From: Paeniglutamicibacter psychrophenolicus | GTDB lineage: Bacteria > Actinomycetota > Actinomycetes > Actinomycetales > Micrococcaceae | Direction: 5' to 3' | DNA: 64,000 bases | Assembly (NCBI RefSeq): GCF_030812255.1 | Contig: NZ_JAUSSH010000001.1 | Coordinates: 620,001-684,000, forward strand | Part shown: piece by piece, positions 21,074 to 29,244 of the stretch | How positions within the stretch are numbered: position 1 is the stretch's first letter | How the letters are laid out: each line of letters opens with the position of its first letter | Translations under genes and position numbers: made by a program | Notes under the pieces: generated by a model | Database searches by the model: none | Seen by the model: the letters and a program-made list of their open reading frames with translations, nothing else | Told to the model about the DNA's origin: nothing

Positions 21074-22588
21074 ATGGCCATGCACCAAGAAGAACTTGTC
21101 GACTTCGATGTCGCCCTGGAAAAGTACGACCCGGTGTTGGGCTTCGAGGTCCACGTCGAGCTGAACACCAAGACCAAGATGTTCTCCTCCGCACCGAACG
21201 TTTTCGGCGATGTGCCCAACACCAACGTCACCCCGGTGTGCCTGGGCCTGCCCGGCGTACTGCCGGTGGTCAACAAGACCGCGGTGGAATACGCGATCAT
21301 GATCGGCCTGGCGCTGAACTGCAAGATCGCCGAGCGGTGCGGTTTCGCCCGGAAGAACTACTTCTACCCGGACACCCCGAAGAACTTCCAGACCTCGCAG
21401 TACGACGACCCGATCGCGTACGACGGCTGGATCGACATCGAGCTGTCCGACGGCGAGGTCTTCCGCGTGGAGATCGAGCGCGCGCACATGGAAGAGGACG
21501 CCGGAAAGCTCACCCACATGGGCGGGTCCACCGGCCGCATCCAGGGCGCCGACTACTCGCTGGTCGACTACAACCGTTCCGGCGTGCCGCTGGTCGAGAT
21601 CGTCACCAAGACCATCGAGGGTGCCGGCAAGCGCGCCCCCGAGCTGGCCAAGGCCTACGTCGCGGCGATCCGCGAAATCGTCAAGGCCCTGGATGTCTCG
21701 GACGCGAAGATGGAGCGCGGCAACGTGCGTTGCGACGCCAACGTCTCGCTGATGCCCAAGGGCGCGGAGAAGTTCGGCACCCGCACCGAGACCAAGAACG
21801 TGAACTCGCTGCGCGCCGTCGAGCACGCGGTGCGCTTCGAGATCGAGCGCCACGCTGCGGTGTTGAACTCGGGGGCTGCCATCGTGCAGGAAACCCGCCA
21901 CTGGCACGAGGACACCCGCACCACGACCTCGGGCCGCCCGAAGTCCGACGCGGACGACTACCGCTACTTCCCGGAGCCGGACCTGGTTCCCGTGGTGACC
22001 ACCGTCGAGTGGATCGAGGAGCTGCGCGCCCGCCTGCCCGAGCCGCCGGCCGAGCGCCGCAAGCGCCTGCAGGCCGACTGGGGCTACTCGGACGCCGAGT
22101 TCCGCGACGTCGTCAACGCCGGTGTCACCGAGCAGATCGAGGAAACCATTGCCGCGGGCACGACCGCAGCGGTGGCCCGCAAGTGGTGGATGGGCGAGAT
22201 CGCCCGCCTGGCCAAGAACGCCGACAAGGACGTTGCCGACCTGGGCGTCACCTCGGCAACGATCGTCGAGCTGAACTCGCTGATCGAGTCCAAGAAGATC
22301 AACGACAAGATCGCCCGCCAGGTGCTCGAGTTCGTGGTTGCCGGCGAGGGAACCCCGTCCGAGGTCGTGGAGAAGCGCTCGCTGGCGGTCGTCAACGACG
22401 ACTCGGCCTTGGGTGCCGCGATCGACGCCGCCATGGAGGCCATGCCCGACGTGGTCGCCAAGGTCAAGGGCGGCAAGCTCCAGGCCATCGGTGCGCTGAT
22501 GGGCCCGGTCATGAAGGCCACGCGCGGACAGGCCGACGCCGGCCGCGTGCGCGAGCTGGTGCTTCAGAAGCTGGGCATCGAGGGCTAG
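21074..22588 (+). CDS. gatB: Asp/Glu-tRNA amidotransferase subunit B
   Basis: A 504-residue GatB, which binds the mischarged tRNA and, with ATP, amidates it using ammonia channelled from GatA. The start region (DPVLGFEVHVELNTKTKMFS), the YFYPDTPKNFQTSQYD segment, the ETKNVNSLR segment and the C-terminal YqeY-like helical tail (GALMGPVMKATRGQADAGRV) are all typical. The open frame reaches back to 20954 inside gatA, but ATG 21074 with GGAGGGG upstream fits the family start. Followed by a strong terminator. Confidence 0.97.
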   Translation: MAMHQEELVDFDVALEKYDPVLGFEVHVELNTKTKMFSSAPNVFGDVPNTNVTPVCLGLPGVLPVVNKTAVEYAIMIGLALNCKIAERCGFARKNYFYPDTPKNFQTSQYDDPIAYDGWIDIELSDGEVFRVEIERAHMEEDAGKLTHMGGSTGRIQGADYSLVDYNRSGVPLVEIVTKTIEGAGKRAPELAKAYVAAIREIVKALDVSDAKMERGNVRCDANVSLMPKGAEKFGTRTETKNVNSLRAVEHAVRFEIERHAAVLNSGAAIVQETRHWHEDTRTTTSGRPKSDADDYRYFPEPDLVPVVTTVEWIEELRARLPEPPAERRKRLQADWGYSDAEFRDVVNAGVTEQIEETIAAGTTAAVARKWWMGEIARLAKNADKDVADLGVTSATIVELNSLIESKKINDKIARQVLEFVVAGEGTPSEVVEKRSLAVVNDDSALGAAIDAAMEAMPDVVAKVKGGKLQAIGALMGPVMKATRGQADAGRVRELVLQKLGIEG

Positions 22589-22613
22589 GTCCCCGTTTTC
22601 CGCTGGAGACGGC

Positions 22614-22655
22614 GTCGAGCCCCGGTCACCCACTGTGTGGGAGCCGGGGCTCGAC
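22614..22655. terminator. Bidirectional terminator after gatB
   Basis: GTCGAGCCCCGG (22614-22625) pairs perfectly with 22644-22655. The 18-nt loop contains a further CCCAC/GTGGG pairing. It lies between gatB and the convergent HNH endonuclease gene. Confidence 0.75.
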
Positions 22656-22712
22656 CTCGTTAAGGGTGGCTTTCGCCGCATGGACGGCCTGGGCGCAGAA
22701 CGGCTGTTGGAC

Positions 22713-24539
22713 TCAGAACAGCGGCGGGTTGCTGTTGAACTGCCGCCAGTAGGTGTTGCGTCGTGGTCGTTGTTCGGGGTCCATGAATTTGGGCAAGATG
22801 ACGGAGAAGAGCCCGTCGGCATCCCGGACCACGTCGATGAGTCCGGTGTGCTTGGCATGATCGTGGTTCGAGCAAAACGGTCTGCCCTCGTCGATTTTGG
22901 TGGATCCGCCCTTGGCCCATTCGTCCTCATGGTCGATCTCGCAGTGCTCCGGCGGCACGGTGCACCCCGGGAAGATGCACCCGCCGTAGACGGCGAGGAT
23001 TGTCTTGCGCATGTAGTCGGGGAAGTAGCGCTGCTCGGTGCCCAGATCCAGGATCCGGCTTTCCCCGTTCATTGTGATCGGGATCGCCCCGCCAATGCAC
23101 AGGGCATGCCTGAGTTCGGCCGGGTTGTATTTTTGCCCGTGCAGCGTGAGCCCGGATTGCGCCACCCGACCCTCGAGCTCGGCCAGCGTCGTGATGATGA
23201 ATATTTCCGGTGAAGGAAGCCCCGCCGTCCTGGTTCCCTTGGGTGGGCGGCCACTGGACTTGAGCAGATTCATCAAACCCTGGAGATGCCGCTGCGGTGG
23301 AGTGAGGCCGTCGGAGCCGTATTCGGTGTTGTTCATGGCTTCCAGGATGTTGGCTTCGGAGGGAGCCGGGTCCAGGGTGAGCTTGTCTGCCTCGACGGGG
23401 TCGGTCAGCGGGAGGCCCGTAGCTGTATCAACCAGGAAGTCGGGGAAGTCCGGAGTCGAGGGTGCCGTGCCGGCTTGCGTGCCGTTTCCGTCCTCGGGGG
23501 TGGCCGCATCTGATTCGTTGGAACCGTTGGAACTGTTGGAACTGTTGGAACTGTTGGAACTGTTGGAACCGGTGGAACCGTTGGAAGTATTGGAGGCCTC
23601 GGCACCGTTCCAAAGATCCCGTGCCTGCTGGAGCAATTTGTCGCGGTCCCCGGCCTTGGTGCGCGGGTTGTCCATTTGGGCGAAGAGCGCAAGGAGGGTC
23701 TCGGCATCGGCCGCCCGGACGCGCAGCAGGAACTCTGCGATCCCGGCGTTGGTACCGCGGTAGAACGCGCCAAGCTTGGCGCGCAACACTTCCTCGGAAG
23801 GTTCCTTGACGCCGCCGGCGAGCTCGACCCCGAGGGCGCTGAACAACTTGTTGGTGCTGCGGGGGTCTTCTTCCCGCACGGAGTCGGCCACCTGGGCCTC
23901 GAGCCGGGCGGCAAGCTCCTCGGCGTTCGGATACTGCTTGATATCCGGGTGCAACCGCTCCAGCTTCTTGGCGGCCTCGGCAAGCTGGTCCGGTGAGGCC
24001 TGGCCGCCCGCGAGTGCCTCGGCCAGCAACGGGAATTGTGGAGGCTGCTCGATGCCATGGACATCGGTGTGCGGGAAGAATCGGGTGGCGGCCTGCACTC
24101 GGTCGCGGGCCTCAATGAAGCCGATGCGGAAGGTGCGCTGCAGGAACTCGGTGGTGTCCTTGAAGGTGGGCCGACCCTTCGGCGGGGTGGCGGGGCCTTC
24201 GGGCACATCGATGGTTCCCTCGATGTAAGCGTCCGGGTCCGCGAGGCACCGGTTGATCCCGACGAGGGTGTCCTCGGGCAGCTCGTGGACCAGGGTGCGC
24301 TGCGCCAGGTCGGTGGCCGAGAGCTGGGCGAATCCGGTGGCGCGGTGGGTGCGTTCGACCACCTGGACAAAGTATGCCGCCTCCGTGGGGGAGCTGGTGT
24401 GCTCGGCGATGCGCGGCCCGAGTTCCTCGAGGGCCAACGCCAGTGCGGTGTAGGCGCGCAGCTCATCGTCCGGGGTCACTGGGTACCTCGGATCCTCACG
24501 ATCGTTCGTGAGCAGGGCGATGGCTGCTGCTGTGGTCAT
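22713..24539 (-). CDS. DUF222 / HNH endonuclease domain protein with an Asn-Ser repeat linker
   Basis: A 608-residue protein of a family present in many copies in Micrococcaceae genomes. The N-terminal two thirds are the helical DUF222 region. The C-terminus carries an HNH nuclease motif: YGGCIFPGCTVPPEHCEIDH, then DEWAKGG and FCSNHDHAKHTG at about residues 505-560. The linker at about residues 317-345 is an N-S-S tripeptide repeat coded by 9-bp tandem repeats. Catalytic His/Asn/His residues look intact, so it should be an active nuclease. The biological role of the family is unclear; some copies lie in repetitive or variable regions. No clear ribosome site precedes the ATG. Confidence 0.87.
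   Translation of the reverse strand: MTTAAAIALLTNDREDPRYPVTPDDELRAYTALALALEELGPRIAEHTSSPTEAAYFVQVVERTHRATGFAQLSATDLAQRTLVHELPEDTLVGINRCLADPDAYIEGTIDVPEGPATPPKGRPTFKDTTEFLQRTFRIGFIEARDRVQAATRFFPHTDVHGIEQPPQFPLLAEALAGGQASPDQLAEAAKKLERLHPDIKQYPNAEELAARLEAQVADSVREEDPRSTNKLFSALGVELAGGVKEPSEEVLRAKLGAFYRGTNAGIAEFLLRVRAADAETLLALFAQMDNPRTKAGDRDKLLQQARDLWNGAEASNTSNGSTGSNSSNSSNSSNSSNGSNESDAATPEDGNGTQAGTAPSTPDFPDFLVDTATGLPLTDPVEADKLTLDPAPSEANILEAMNNTEYGSDGLTPPQRHLQGLMNLLKSSGRPPKGTRTAGLPSPEIFIITTLAELEGRVAQSGLTLHGQKYNPAELRHALCIGGAIPITMNGESRILDLGTEQRYFPDYMRKTILAVYGGCIFPGCTVPPEHCEIDHEDEWAKGGSTKIDEGRPFCSNHDHAKHTGLIDVVRDADGLFSVILPKFMDPEQRPRRNTYWRQFNSNPPLF
23518..23589. repeat. 9-bp tandem repeat inside the HNH endonuclease gene
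   Basis: Eight consecutive 9-bp units of the form TTGGAACTG, four identical in the middle (23527-23562) and variant at the ends (TTGGAACCG, GTGGAACCG, TTGGAAGTA). Because the unit is three codons, copy-number change alters the length of the linker without breaking the frame. Confidence 0.9.
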
Positions 24540-24611
24540 GGTTCAAGCATGCGCCCCCGGATGCGGCGGCGGGAGGGGGTGCGCGGGGATGTGGATAACG
24601 TGGGCCGGGTC

Positions 24612-24640
24612 TTGACAGGCAAGCGACCACTTGCCTTAAT
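24612..24640 (+). promoter_or_regulatory. Promoter and operator of the ArsR-VOC-phosphotransferase operon
   Basis: A -35 box TTGACA (24612-24617) is followed 18 bases later by TTAAT (24636-24640). Between them an inverted repeat AGGCAAG-N6-CTTGCCT (24617-24636) fills the spacer, where a bound repressor would block RNA polymerase. The repressor is most likely the ArsR protein encoded immediately downstream (autoregulation is typical of the family). Confidence 0.7.
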
Positions 24641-25067
24641 GGTGGGTGTGGAGGAGCTGTTGAAGGCGTTGGCGGACCCGACCCGGGCGGTGATCCTGGA
24701 CGAGCTGGTGGAACACACCGGCCAGACGCTCTTTGAGATCTGCAACCGGTTGTCGTCGCGGCATGGCATCAACCCCAGCCGGCAGGCGATCTCGCAGCAC
24801 CTTGCGGTGCTCGAGGCGGCGGGGCTGGTGCGCAGCGAGCGCTCGGGGCGTTACAAGTTCCACTACGTGGACACCGCGCCGTTGCGTGCGATCACGGAGC
24901 GCTGGCCGGACACCGAGGCGCAGGACTCCACAAGGGAAGCCGACGGACTCGGCAGCACCACGGACCCGGACGCGCCGCGCCCGGGCGCATTGCCGGCATC
25001 GAAAGGGAAAAACCATGAGGATCAATCTTGCCAGCGTGCTGGTCAGCAACCAGGCCAAGGCGCTTGA
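24639..25067 (+). CDS. ArsR-family transcriptional regulator
   Basis: A protein of about 142 residues with an N-terminal winged helix: LKALADPTRAVILDEL, then INPSRQAISQHLAVLEAAGLVRSERSGRYKFHYV. It lacks the cysteine pairs of metal-sensing ArsR proteins, so it is more like the SdpR/YczG-type repressors often found beside VOC-domain genes. The start is uncertain: ATG 24639, GTG 24642 or GTG 24648. The promoter layout predicts transcription beginning near 24647, which favours a leaderless GTG 24648. The last 50 residues are disordered, and the gene overlaps the VOC gene by 53 bases. Probably represses its own operon. Confidence 0.85.
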   Translation: MVGVEELLKALADPTRAVILDELVEHTGQTLFEICNRLSSRHGINPSRQAISQHLAVLEAAGLVRSERSGRYKFHYVDTAPLRAITERWPDTEAQDSTREADGLGSTTDPDAPRPGALPASKGKNHEDQSCQRAGQQPGQGA

Positions 25068-25416
25068 GTTCTACACCACCAAGCTGGGGTTCGTGAAGAA
25101 GAACGACGTGCCGATGGGGGAGTTCTCCTGGCTGACGGTCGTCTCGCCGGAGGACCCGGATGGGGTGGAGCTGGTGCTGGAACCGGACAGCCACCCGGCG
25201 GTGCGGCCCTTCCTCGACGCGCTGGTGGCCGACGGAATCCCGTTCACCTCCTTCGCCGTCACCAACGTGCAGGCGGAATACGAGCGGCTGGTGGGCCTGG
25301 GTGTGCAGTTCACCCAGCCGCCGACCGCGATGGGGCCGGTGACCACCGCAGTGTTCGATGACACCTGCGGGAACCTGATCCAGATCGCCGCGATGGTCCA
25401 GGCACCGGGGGAATGA
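25015..25416 (+). CDS. VOC (glyoxalase/bleomycin-resistance fold) protein
   Basis: A 133-residue VOC-fold protein: MRINLASVLVSNQAKALEFY, then KKNDVPMGEFSWLTVVSPED, ELVLEP and FDDTCGNLIQIA. The C-terminal Gly-Asn-x-Ile-Gln pattern is usual in this superfamily. It may act on or sequester a small reactive compound; enzymatic activity cannot be assigned. It overlaps the end of the arsR gene by 53 bases and its TGA overlaps the ATG of the phosphotransferase gene (ATGA), so the three are coupled. Confidence 0.87.
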   Translation: MRINLASVLVSNQAKALEFYTTKLGFVKKNDVPMGEFSWLTVVSPEDPDGVELVLEPDSHPAVRPFLDALVADGIPFTSFAVTNVQAEYERLVGLGVQFTQPPTAMGPVTTAVFDDTCGNLIQIAAMVQAPGE

Positions 25417-26321
25417 CCCCCACGCCCGTGCCTGCTGCCGACGTGGCCGTCGATCCGGCACTGGTGCGGGCCCTGTTGCGCGCCCAGCACCCGGACCTGG
25501 CCCGGCTGGAACTTCGGTTCGCCGACGACGGCTGGGACAACGTGATCTACCGGCTGGGGACCGAGCTCGCGGTGCGGCTGCCGCGCCGGGACGTTGCCCA
25601 TGCGCTGCTGCTCAACGAGGTGCGCTGGCTCCCGTTCCTGGCGCCGCGGCTGCCGCTGCCGGTCCCGGTGCCGCTGCACCGCGGCAGGCCGGGAGAGGGC
25701 TACCCGTACCACTGGGCGGTGGTGCCGTGGCTGCCCGGTTCCAGCGCGGCCTCGGTGGGCGTGCAGGTGCGCGACGGGTACGCCGGGGAACTGGCCACGT
25801 TCTTCCGGGCGTTGCATGTGCCGGCCCCGGCCGATGCCCCGCGCAACCCGGTGCGCGGGGTTCCGCTGCGGGACCGGGACCAGGCGCTGCGCGGGCGGCT
25901 GGAGGCGGTGGAGGAGCCCGAGCGCGCGGCACTGCTGGACATCTGGGAGCGGGGGCTCGCCGAGGTCCCGCACGCCGGGCCGCGCTTGTGGCTGCACGGG
26001 GATCCGCACCCGCACAACATGCTGGTGCGCGATGCCGCGGGCACCGGGAAGTCCCGGCTGTGCGCGGTCATCGACTTCGGCGACCTGACCGCCGGGGACC
26101 CGGCCAGCGACTTGGCCGTGGCGTGGCTGCACTTCAGCGCATCTGCGCGCGCGGAGTTCCGACGGCAGCTGGAGAATCATGGGCTCTATTCGCCGGGCAC
26201 CTGGGAACGGGCCCGGGCCTGGGCGGTGAACTACGCGGTGCTCATGGCCGCGCTGCCGGTGGGAGATCCCCTGCATGGCGTGGGGGTCCATGGCATCGGG
26301 CAGCTGCTGGCCGAGGCCTAA
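25413..26321 (+). CDS. Aminoglycoside phosphotransferase (APH) family kinase
   Basis: A 302-residue small-molecule kinase of the APH/choline kinase fold. The catalytic loop HGDPHPHN (about residue 195) and the metal-binding DFGD are intact. The N-terminal lobe has WDNVIYRLG and the ATP-site Arg-Leu-Pro-Arg segment. Such proteins phosphorylate hydroxyl groups of antibiotics or metabolites; the substrate is not predictable here. It is translationally coupled to the VOC gene (4-base overlap) and under the same ArsR-controlled promoter, a layout that suggests an inducible detoxification or resistance unit. Its stop overlaps the convergent gene by four bases. Confidence 0.87.
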   Translation: MTPTPVPAADVAVDPALVRALLRAQHPDLARLELRFADDGWDNVIYRLGTELAVRLPRRDVAHALLLNEVRWLPFLAPRLPLPVPVPLHRGRPGEGYPYHWAVVPWLPGSSAASVGVQVRDGYAGELATFFRALHVPAPADAPRNPVRGVPLRDRDQALRGRLEAVEEPERAALLDIWERGLAEVPHAGPRLWLHGDPHPHNMLVRDAAGTGKSRLCAVIDFGDLTAGDPASDLAVAWLHFSASARAEFRRQLENHGLYSPGTWERARAWAVNYAVLMAALPVGDPLHGVGVHGIGQLLAEA

Positions 26322-26995
26322 GGCGGGCCGAGGGACATGGTTCCGATCGGATCGACCCGGGACCGAGACGGCTTCTCGATCTCGGCGCGCACGCGGGGCT
26401 TTCCGGCCATGAGCCGGCGCAGGTCCCACCGGGAATGCGCGGAAAAGTAACCGGGCGGGAAGAAGTCACCGGTCATGCCGGCGAGCAGGGCCAGTTGGTG
26501 CCCGGCACAGGCGAGCGCGCCCGGGACAGAGTCGTCGAATTGGGACACCAGCACCACATGCACGATGGCACACAGCGGAACGCCGAGCACCGCGGCCATG
26601 ATCCATCCGCCGGCGACGCTGCGGCCGGCATACATGGTGGCGAGGTGGCTGGCCCTTGGCGTGGCCGAGTTGACCCGGCGCCAGAGATACAGGCCCAACC
26701 CCGTCGACAACACGGAGGCAGGGACCAGCCACGGCAGGGCGCCCGGCAGCGCATCGGAGGTGACCACGTTGACGAGTGCGGCCCGGGCCAGGGTGATGCC
26801 CAGCCCCACCGGAACACTTGCGGCACCGCGCCGGGCGCCGAGGTTTTGCGCCGTGGAGCGTAGGGCCGAGCCCGCCTCGGCCGGGACCGCAGCCGACGTA
26901 CGGGGATCCAGCCAGCAAGCCAGCTCGTGTCGTGGCGGTTGGGCGAATCCCGGTTCCGGTTGCCATGCGGAGGCCTGCGGCGTCGGGTCGTCCAT
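26318..26995 (-). CDS. Uncharacterised membrane protein
   Basis: A 225-residue protein with no recognised family. The first 55 residues are hydrophilic, then three to four hydrophobic stretches follow (about residues 62-77, 85-105, 128-150 and 162-176), and the basic C-terminal end (RWDLRRLMAGKPRVRAEIEKPSR) is presumably cytoplasmic. Its 3' end overlaps the convergent phosphotransferase gene by four bases. No ribosome site stands out. It may be a local accessory gene. Confidence 0.6.
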   Translation of the reverse strand: MDDPTPQASAWQPEPGFAQPPRHELACWLDPRTSAAVPAEAGSALRSTAQNLGARRGAASVPVGLGITLARAALVNVVTSDALPGALPWLVPASVLSTGLGLYLWRRVNSATPRASHLATMYAGRSVAGGWIMAAVLGVPLCAIVHVVLVSQFDDSVPGALACAGHQLALLAGMTGDFFPPGYFSAHSRWDLRRLMAGKPRVRAEIEKPSRSRVDPIGTMSLGPP

Positions 26996-27087
26996 GCGCG
27001 GTTCTCCTGGAAGCTTGCCCCGGTTGGTCGCCTGGCCGCAGCAGGAAATCGACGGAACGACCTTCCGTGGGAGGGGCCGCGTCGGGA

Positions 27088-28017
27088 TCAGGCCGTGGGT
27101 CCCGGAACCGCGTCGCCGGTGAGCTCGGCCATGGCCTGGCCCATGGCGGTGGCCACCAGCTGCACGCTGCGCCGGTGCATGGATTCGGGCCGCGCCAGCA
27201 GGTCGATGCGCCGGCGGTTGGCGATGCCCTCGAGCCGGCGCAGCACCACGTTCTCGCCCAGCGCGGCGCCGGCGGTGTAGCGCGGAATGATGCCGATGAC
27301 GTCCCCGGCGGCGACCAGGGCGGCGACCGTGGCGTAGTCGTTGACGCGGTGGATGATGTCGGGGGCCGAGCCGGCGACCGCGCTGATGGCGCCGAGCACA
27401 TCGGCCGGGGAGAACCCCTCGCGGCTGACCACCCAGTGCTCGCCGACCAAATCCGCCGGGCGCAGCGTGTCCCTCGCCGCCAGCCGGTGGCCGGCAGGCA
27501 GGGCGATGTCCAGGGGCTCGTGCGCGAGCGGGGTGACGACGACCCGCTCGGCGGGCCAGTGCGGGGTGTGGTCCATGCGGTGGGCCAGGACCAGGTCGTA
27601 GCGGGCGGTCAGCGCCGGAAAATCCTGCTGGGCCACGTCCTCGTCGAAGAACCGCGGCGCGGGGGAGCCCGGGGCGGTGAGCTTGCCCAGCAGCGGGGCG
27701 AAGAGCACCTGGCCCACGGAGTGGAACCCGGCCACGGAGACCGGGGCGGCGGTGCTCTCCTGGAACTCGCCGATCGCGGCCCGTGCCGCGGCCAGCGAGG
27801 AGACCACCGTGGCGCCGGCGGCCGCCAGCACCTGACCGGCCTCGGTGAGCACCAGGTTCCGGCCCTCCTTGCGGGTCAGCGGGACCTGGATGTTGCGCTG
27901 GAGCAGGGCCAGCTGCTGGGAGACGGCCGAGGGCGTGACATACATGGCGCGGGCCACGGCCTTGACCGAGCCGAGGTCGCCGAGTTCGCGCAGGATCTGC
28001 AACTGGTGGACTTCCAT
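27088..28017 (-). CDS. LysR-family transcriptional regulator
   Basis: A 309-residue LysR regulator. The N-terminal helix-turn-helix is clear (LQILRELGDLGSVKAVARAMYVTPSAVSQQLALLQ), followed by a periplasmic-binding-protein-like effector domain (VSVAGFHSVGQVLFAPLLG, then VIGIIPRYTAG). I start at ATG 28017 because homologues begin right before the first helix; the frame continues to 28050 without further similarity. It is divergent from tdh-kbl with a 130-base gap holding a palindrome of LysR-box type, so threonine catabolism genes and itself are the likely targets. Confidence 0.9.
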   Translation of the reverse strand: MEVHQLQILRELGDLGSVKAVARAMYVTPSAVSQQLALLQRNIQVPLTRKEGRNLVLTEAGQVLAAAGATVVSSLAAARAAIGEFQESTAAPVSVAGFHSVGQVLFAPLLGKLTAPGSPAPRFFDEDVAQQDFPALTARYDLVLAHRMDHTPHWPAERVVVTPLAHEPLDIALPAGHRLAARDTLRPADLVGEHWVVSREGFSPADVLGAISAVAGSAPDIIHRVNDYATVAALVAAGDVIGIIPRYTAGAALGENVVLRRLEGIANRRRIDLLARPESMHRRSVQLVATAMGQAMAELTGDAVPGPTA

Positions 28018-28021
28018 GTAG

Positions 28022-28043
28022 TCAATCCTAATTCGTTGATTGA
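28022..28043. promoter_or_regulatory. Candidate LysR-regulator binding site
   Basis: TCAATC (28022-28027) and GATTGA (28038-28043) form a perfect inverted repeat with a 10-base spacer, immediately upstream of the LysR start and 105 bases before tdh. LysR regulators usually bind such dyads in the divergent intergenic region. Confidence 0.5.
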
Positions 28044-28147
28044 GAAACATGCGTATCTTCTAAGGTGTCTATGTCGGGTGCGAGATGCCAGACTGGAGGC
28101 GAATCGTCCATGAACGCGCGCCAGGCGGCGCAATTGAGGAGCCATCG

Positions 28148-29194
28148 ATGAAGGCACTGTACAAGTCCGGACCGCACGCCGGATTCGAGCTGGTTGACCG
28201 CCCCGAGCCCGTGGCCGGCGACCGCGACGTGAAGATCCGCGTGATGACCGCAGGCATCTGCGGCACCGACCTGCACATCCAGGCCTACGACGACGCCGCC
28301 AAGGCCATGATCAAGGCCCCGATGATCCCGGGCCACGAGTTCTACGGCGAGGTCGTCGAGGTGGGCGACGAAGTCACCGACGTGAAGATCGGCGACCGCG
28401 TTTCCGGCGAGGGCCACGTGGTCTGCGGCATGTGCCGCAACTGCCGCGCGGGCCGGCGCCAGATGTGCATCAACACCGTCTCGGTCGGCGTGCAGCGCGA
28501 CGGCGCCTTCGCCGAATTCGTCGTCATTCCCGAGACCAACGTCTGGGTCCACCGCGACCCCTCGATCACCCCGGAACTCGGCGCGATCTTCGACCCGTTC
28601 GGCAACGCCGTGCACACCGCGCTGTCCTTCCCGCTGGTCGGCGAGGACGTGCTGATCACCGGTGCCGGGCCCATCGGCCTGATGGCCATCGCCGTGGCCC
28701 GCCACGCGGGTGCCCGCAAGATCGCCATCACCGACGTCTCCCCGCAGCGCCTGGAACTGGCCCGCGGCATGGGCGTGGACCTGGCCATCGACGTCTCGGC
28801 GACCCGCATCAAGGACGCCCAGCGCGAACTGGGCATGCGCGAGGGCTTCGACTTCGGCATGGAAATGTCCGGCCACCCCACGGCGCTGCCGGAAATGATC
28901 GAGAACATGAACCACGGCGGGCACATCTCCATGCTTGGCCTGCCCTCCAGCTCCATCGACATCGACTGGGGCAAGGTCGTCACCCACATGCTCACGCTCA
29001 AGGGCATCTACGGCCGCGAGATGTTCGAAACCTGGTACGCAATGAGCGCCATGCTCACCTCCAACCCGGTGCTGCGCGAGCGCGTCGCCTCCGTGGTCAC
29101 CGACTACCTGCCGGCCACGGACTGGGAAGCCGGCTTCGACGCCGCGCGCTCCGGCCACGGCGGCAAGGTCGTCTTGGACTGGACCGTCTTCTAG
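28148..29194 (+). CDS. tdh: L-threonine 3-dehydrogenase
   Basis: A 348-residue zinc alcohol-dehydrogenase-family enzyme that oxidises L-threonine to 2-amino-3-oxobutanoate with NAD. The catalytic zinc site ([15 protein letters not shown] and [13 protein letters not shown]), the structural zinc cysteines ([19 protein letters not shown]), and the Rossmann motif ([13 protein letters not shown]) are present. Tdh-specific features include the [27 protein letters not shown] region. GAGGAG is nine bases before ATG 28148. Its product is the substrate of the next gene, kbl, 50 bases downstream. Confidence 0.95.
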   Translation: MKALYKSGPHAGFELVDRPEPVAGDRDVKIRVMTAGICGTDLHIQAYDDAAKAMIKAPMIPGHEFYGEVVEVGDEVTDVKIGDRVSGEGHVVCGMCRNCRAGRRQMCINTVSVGVQRDGAFAEFVVIPETNVWVHRDPSITPELGAIFDPFGNAVHTALSFPLVGEDVLITGAGPIGLMAIAVARHAGARKIAITDVSPQRLELARGMGVDLAIDVSATRIKDAQRELGMREGFDFGMEMSGHPTALPEMIENMNHGGHISMLGLPSSSIDIDWGKVVTHMLTLKGIYGREMFETWYAMSAMLTSNPVLRERVASVVTDYLPATDWEAGFDAARSGHGGKVVLDWTVF

Positions 29195-29244
29195 ACTTTC
29201 CCCCAAGCATCTTCCACATTCCCGCGACCTTTAGGAGAAGCCCC

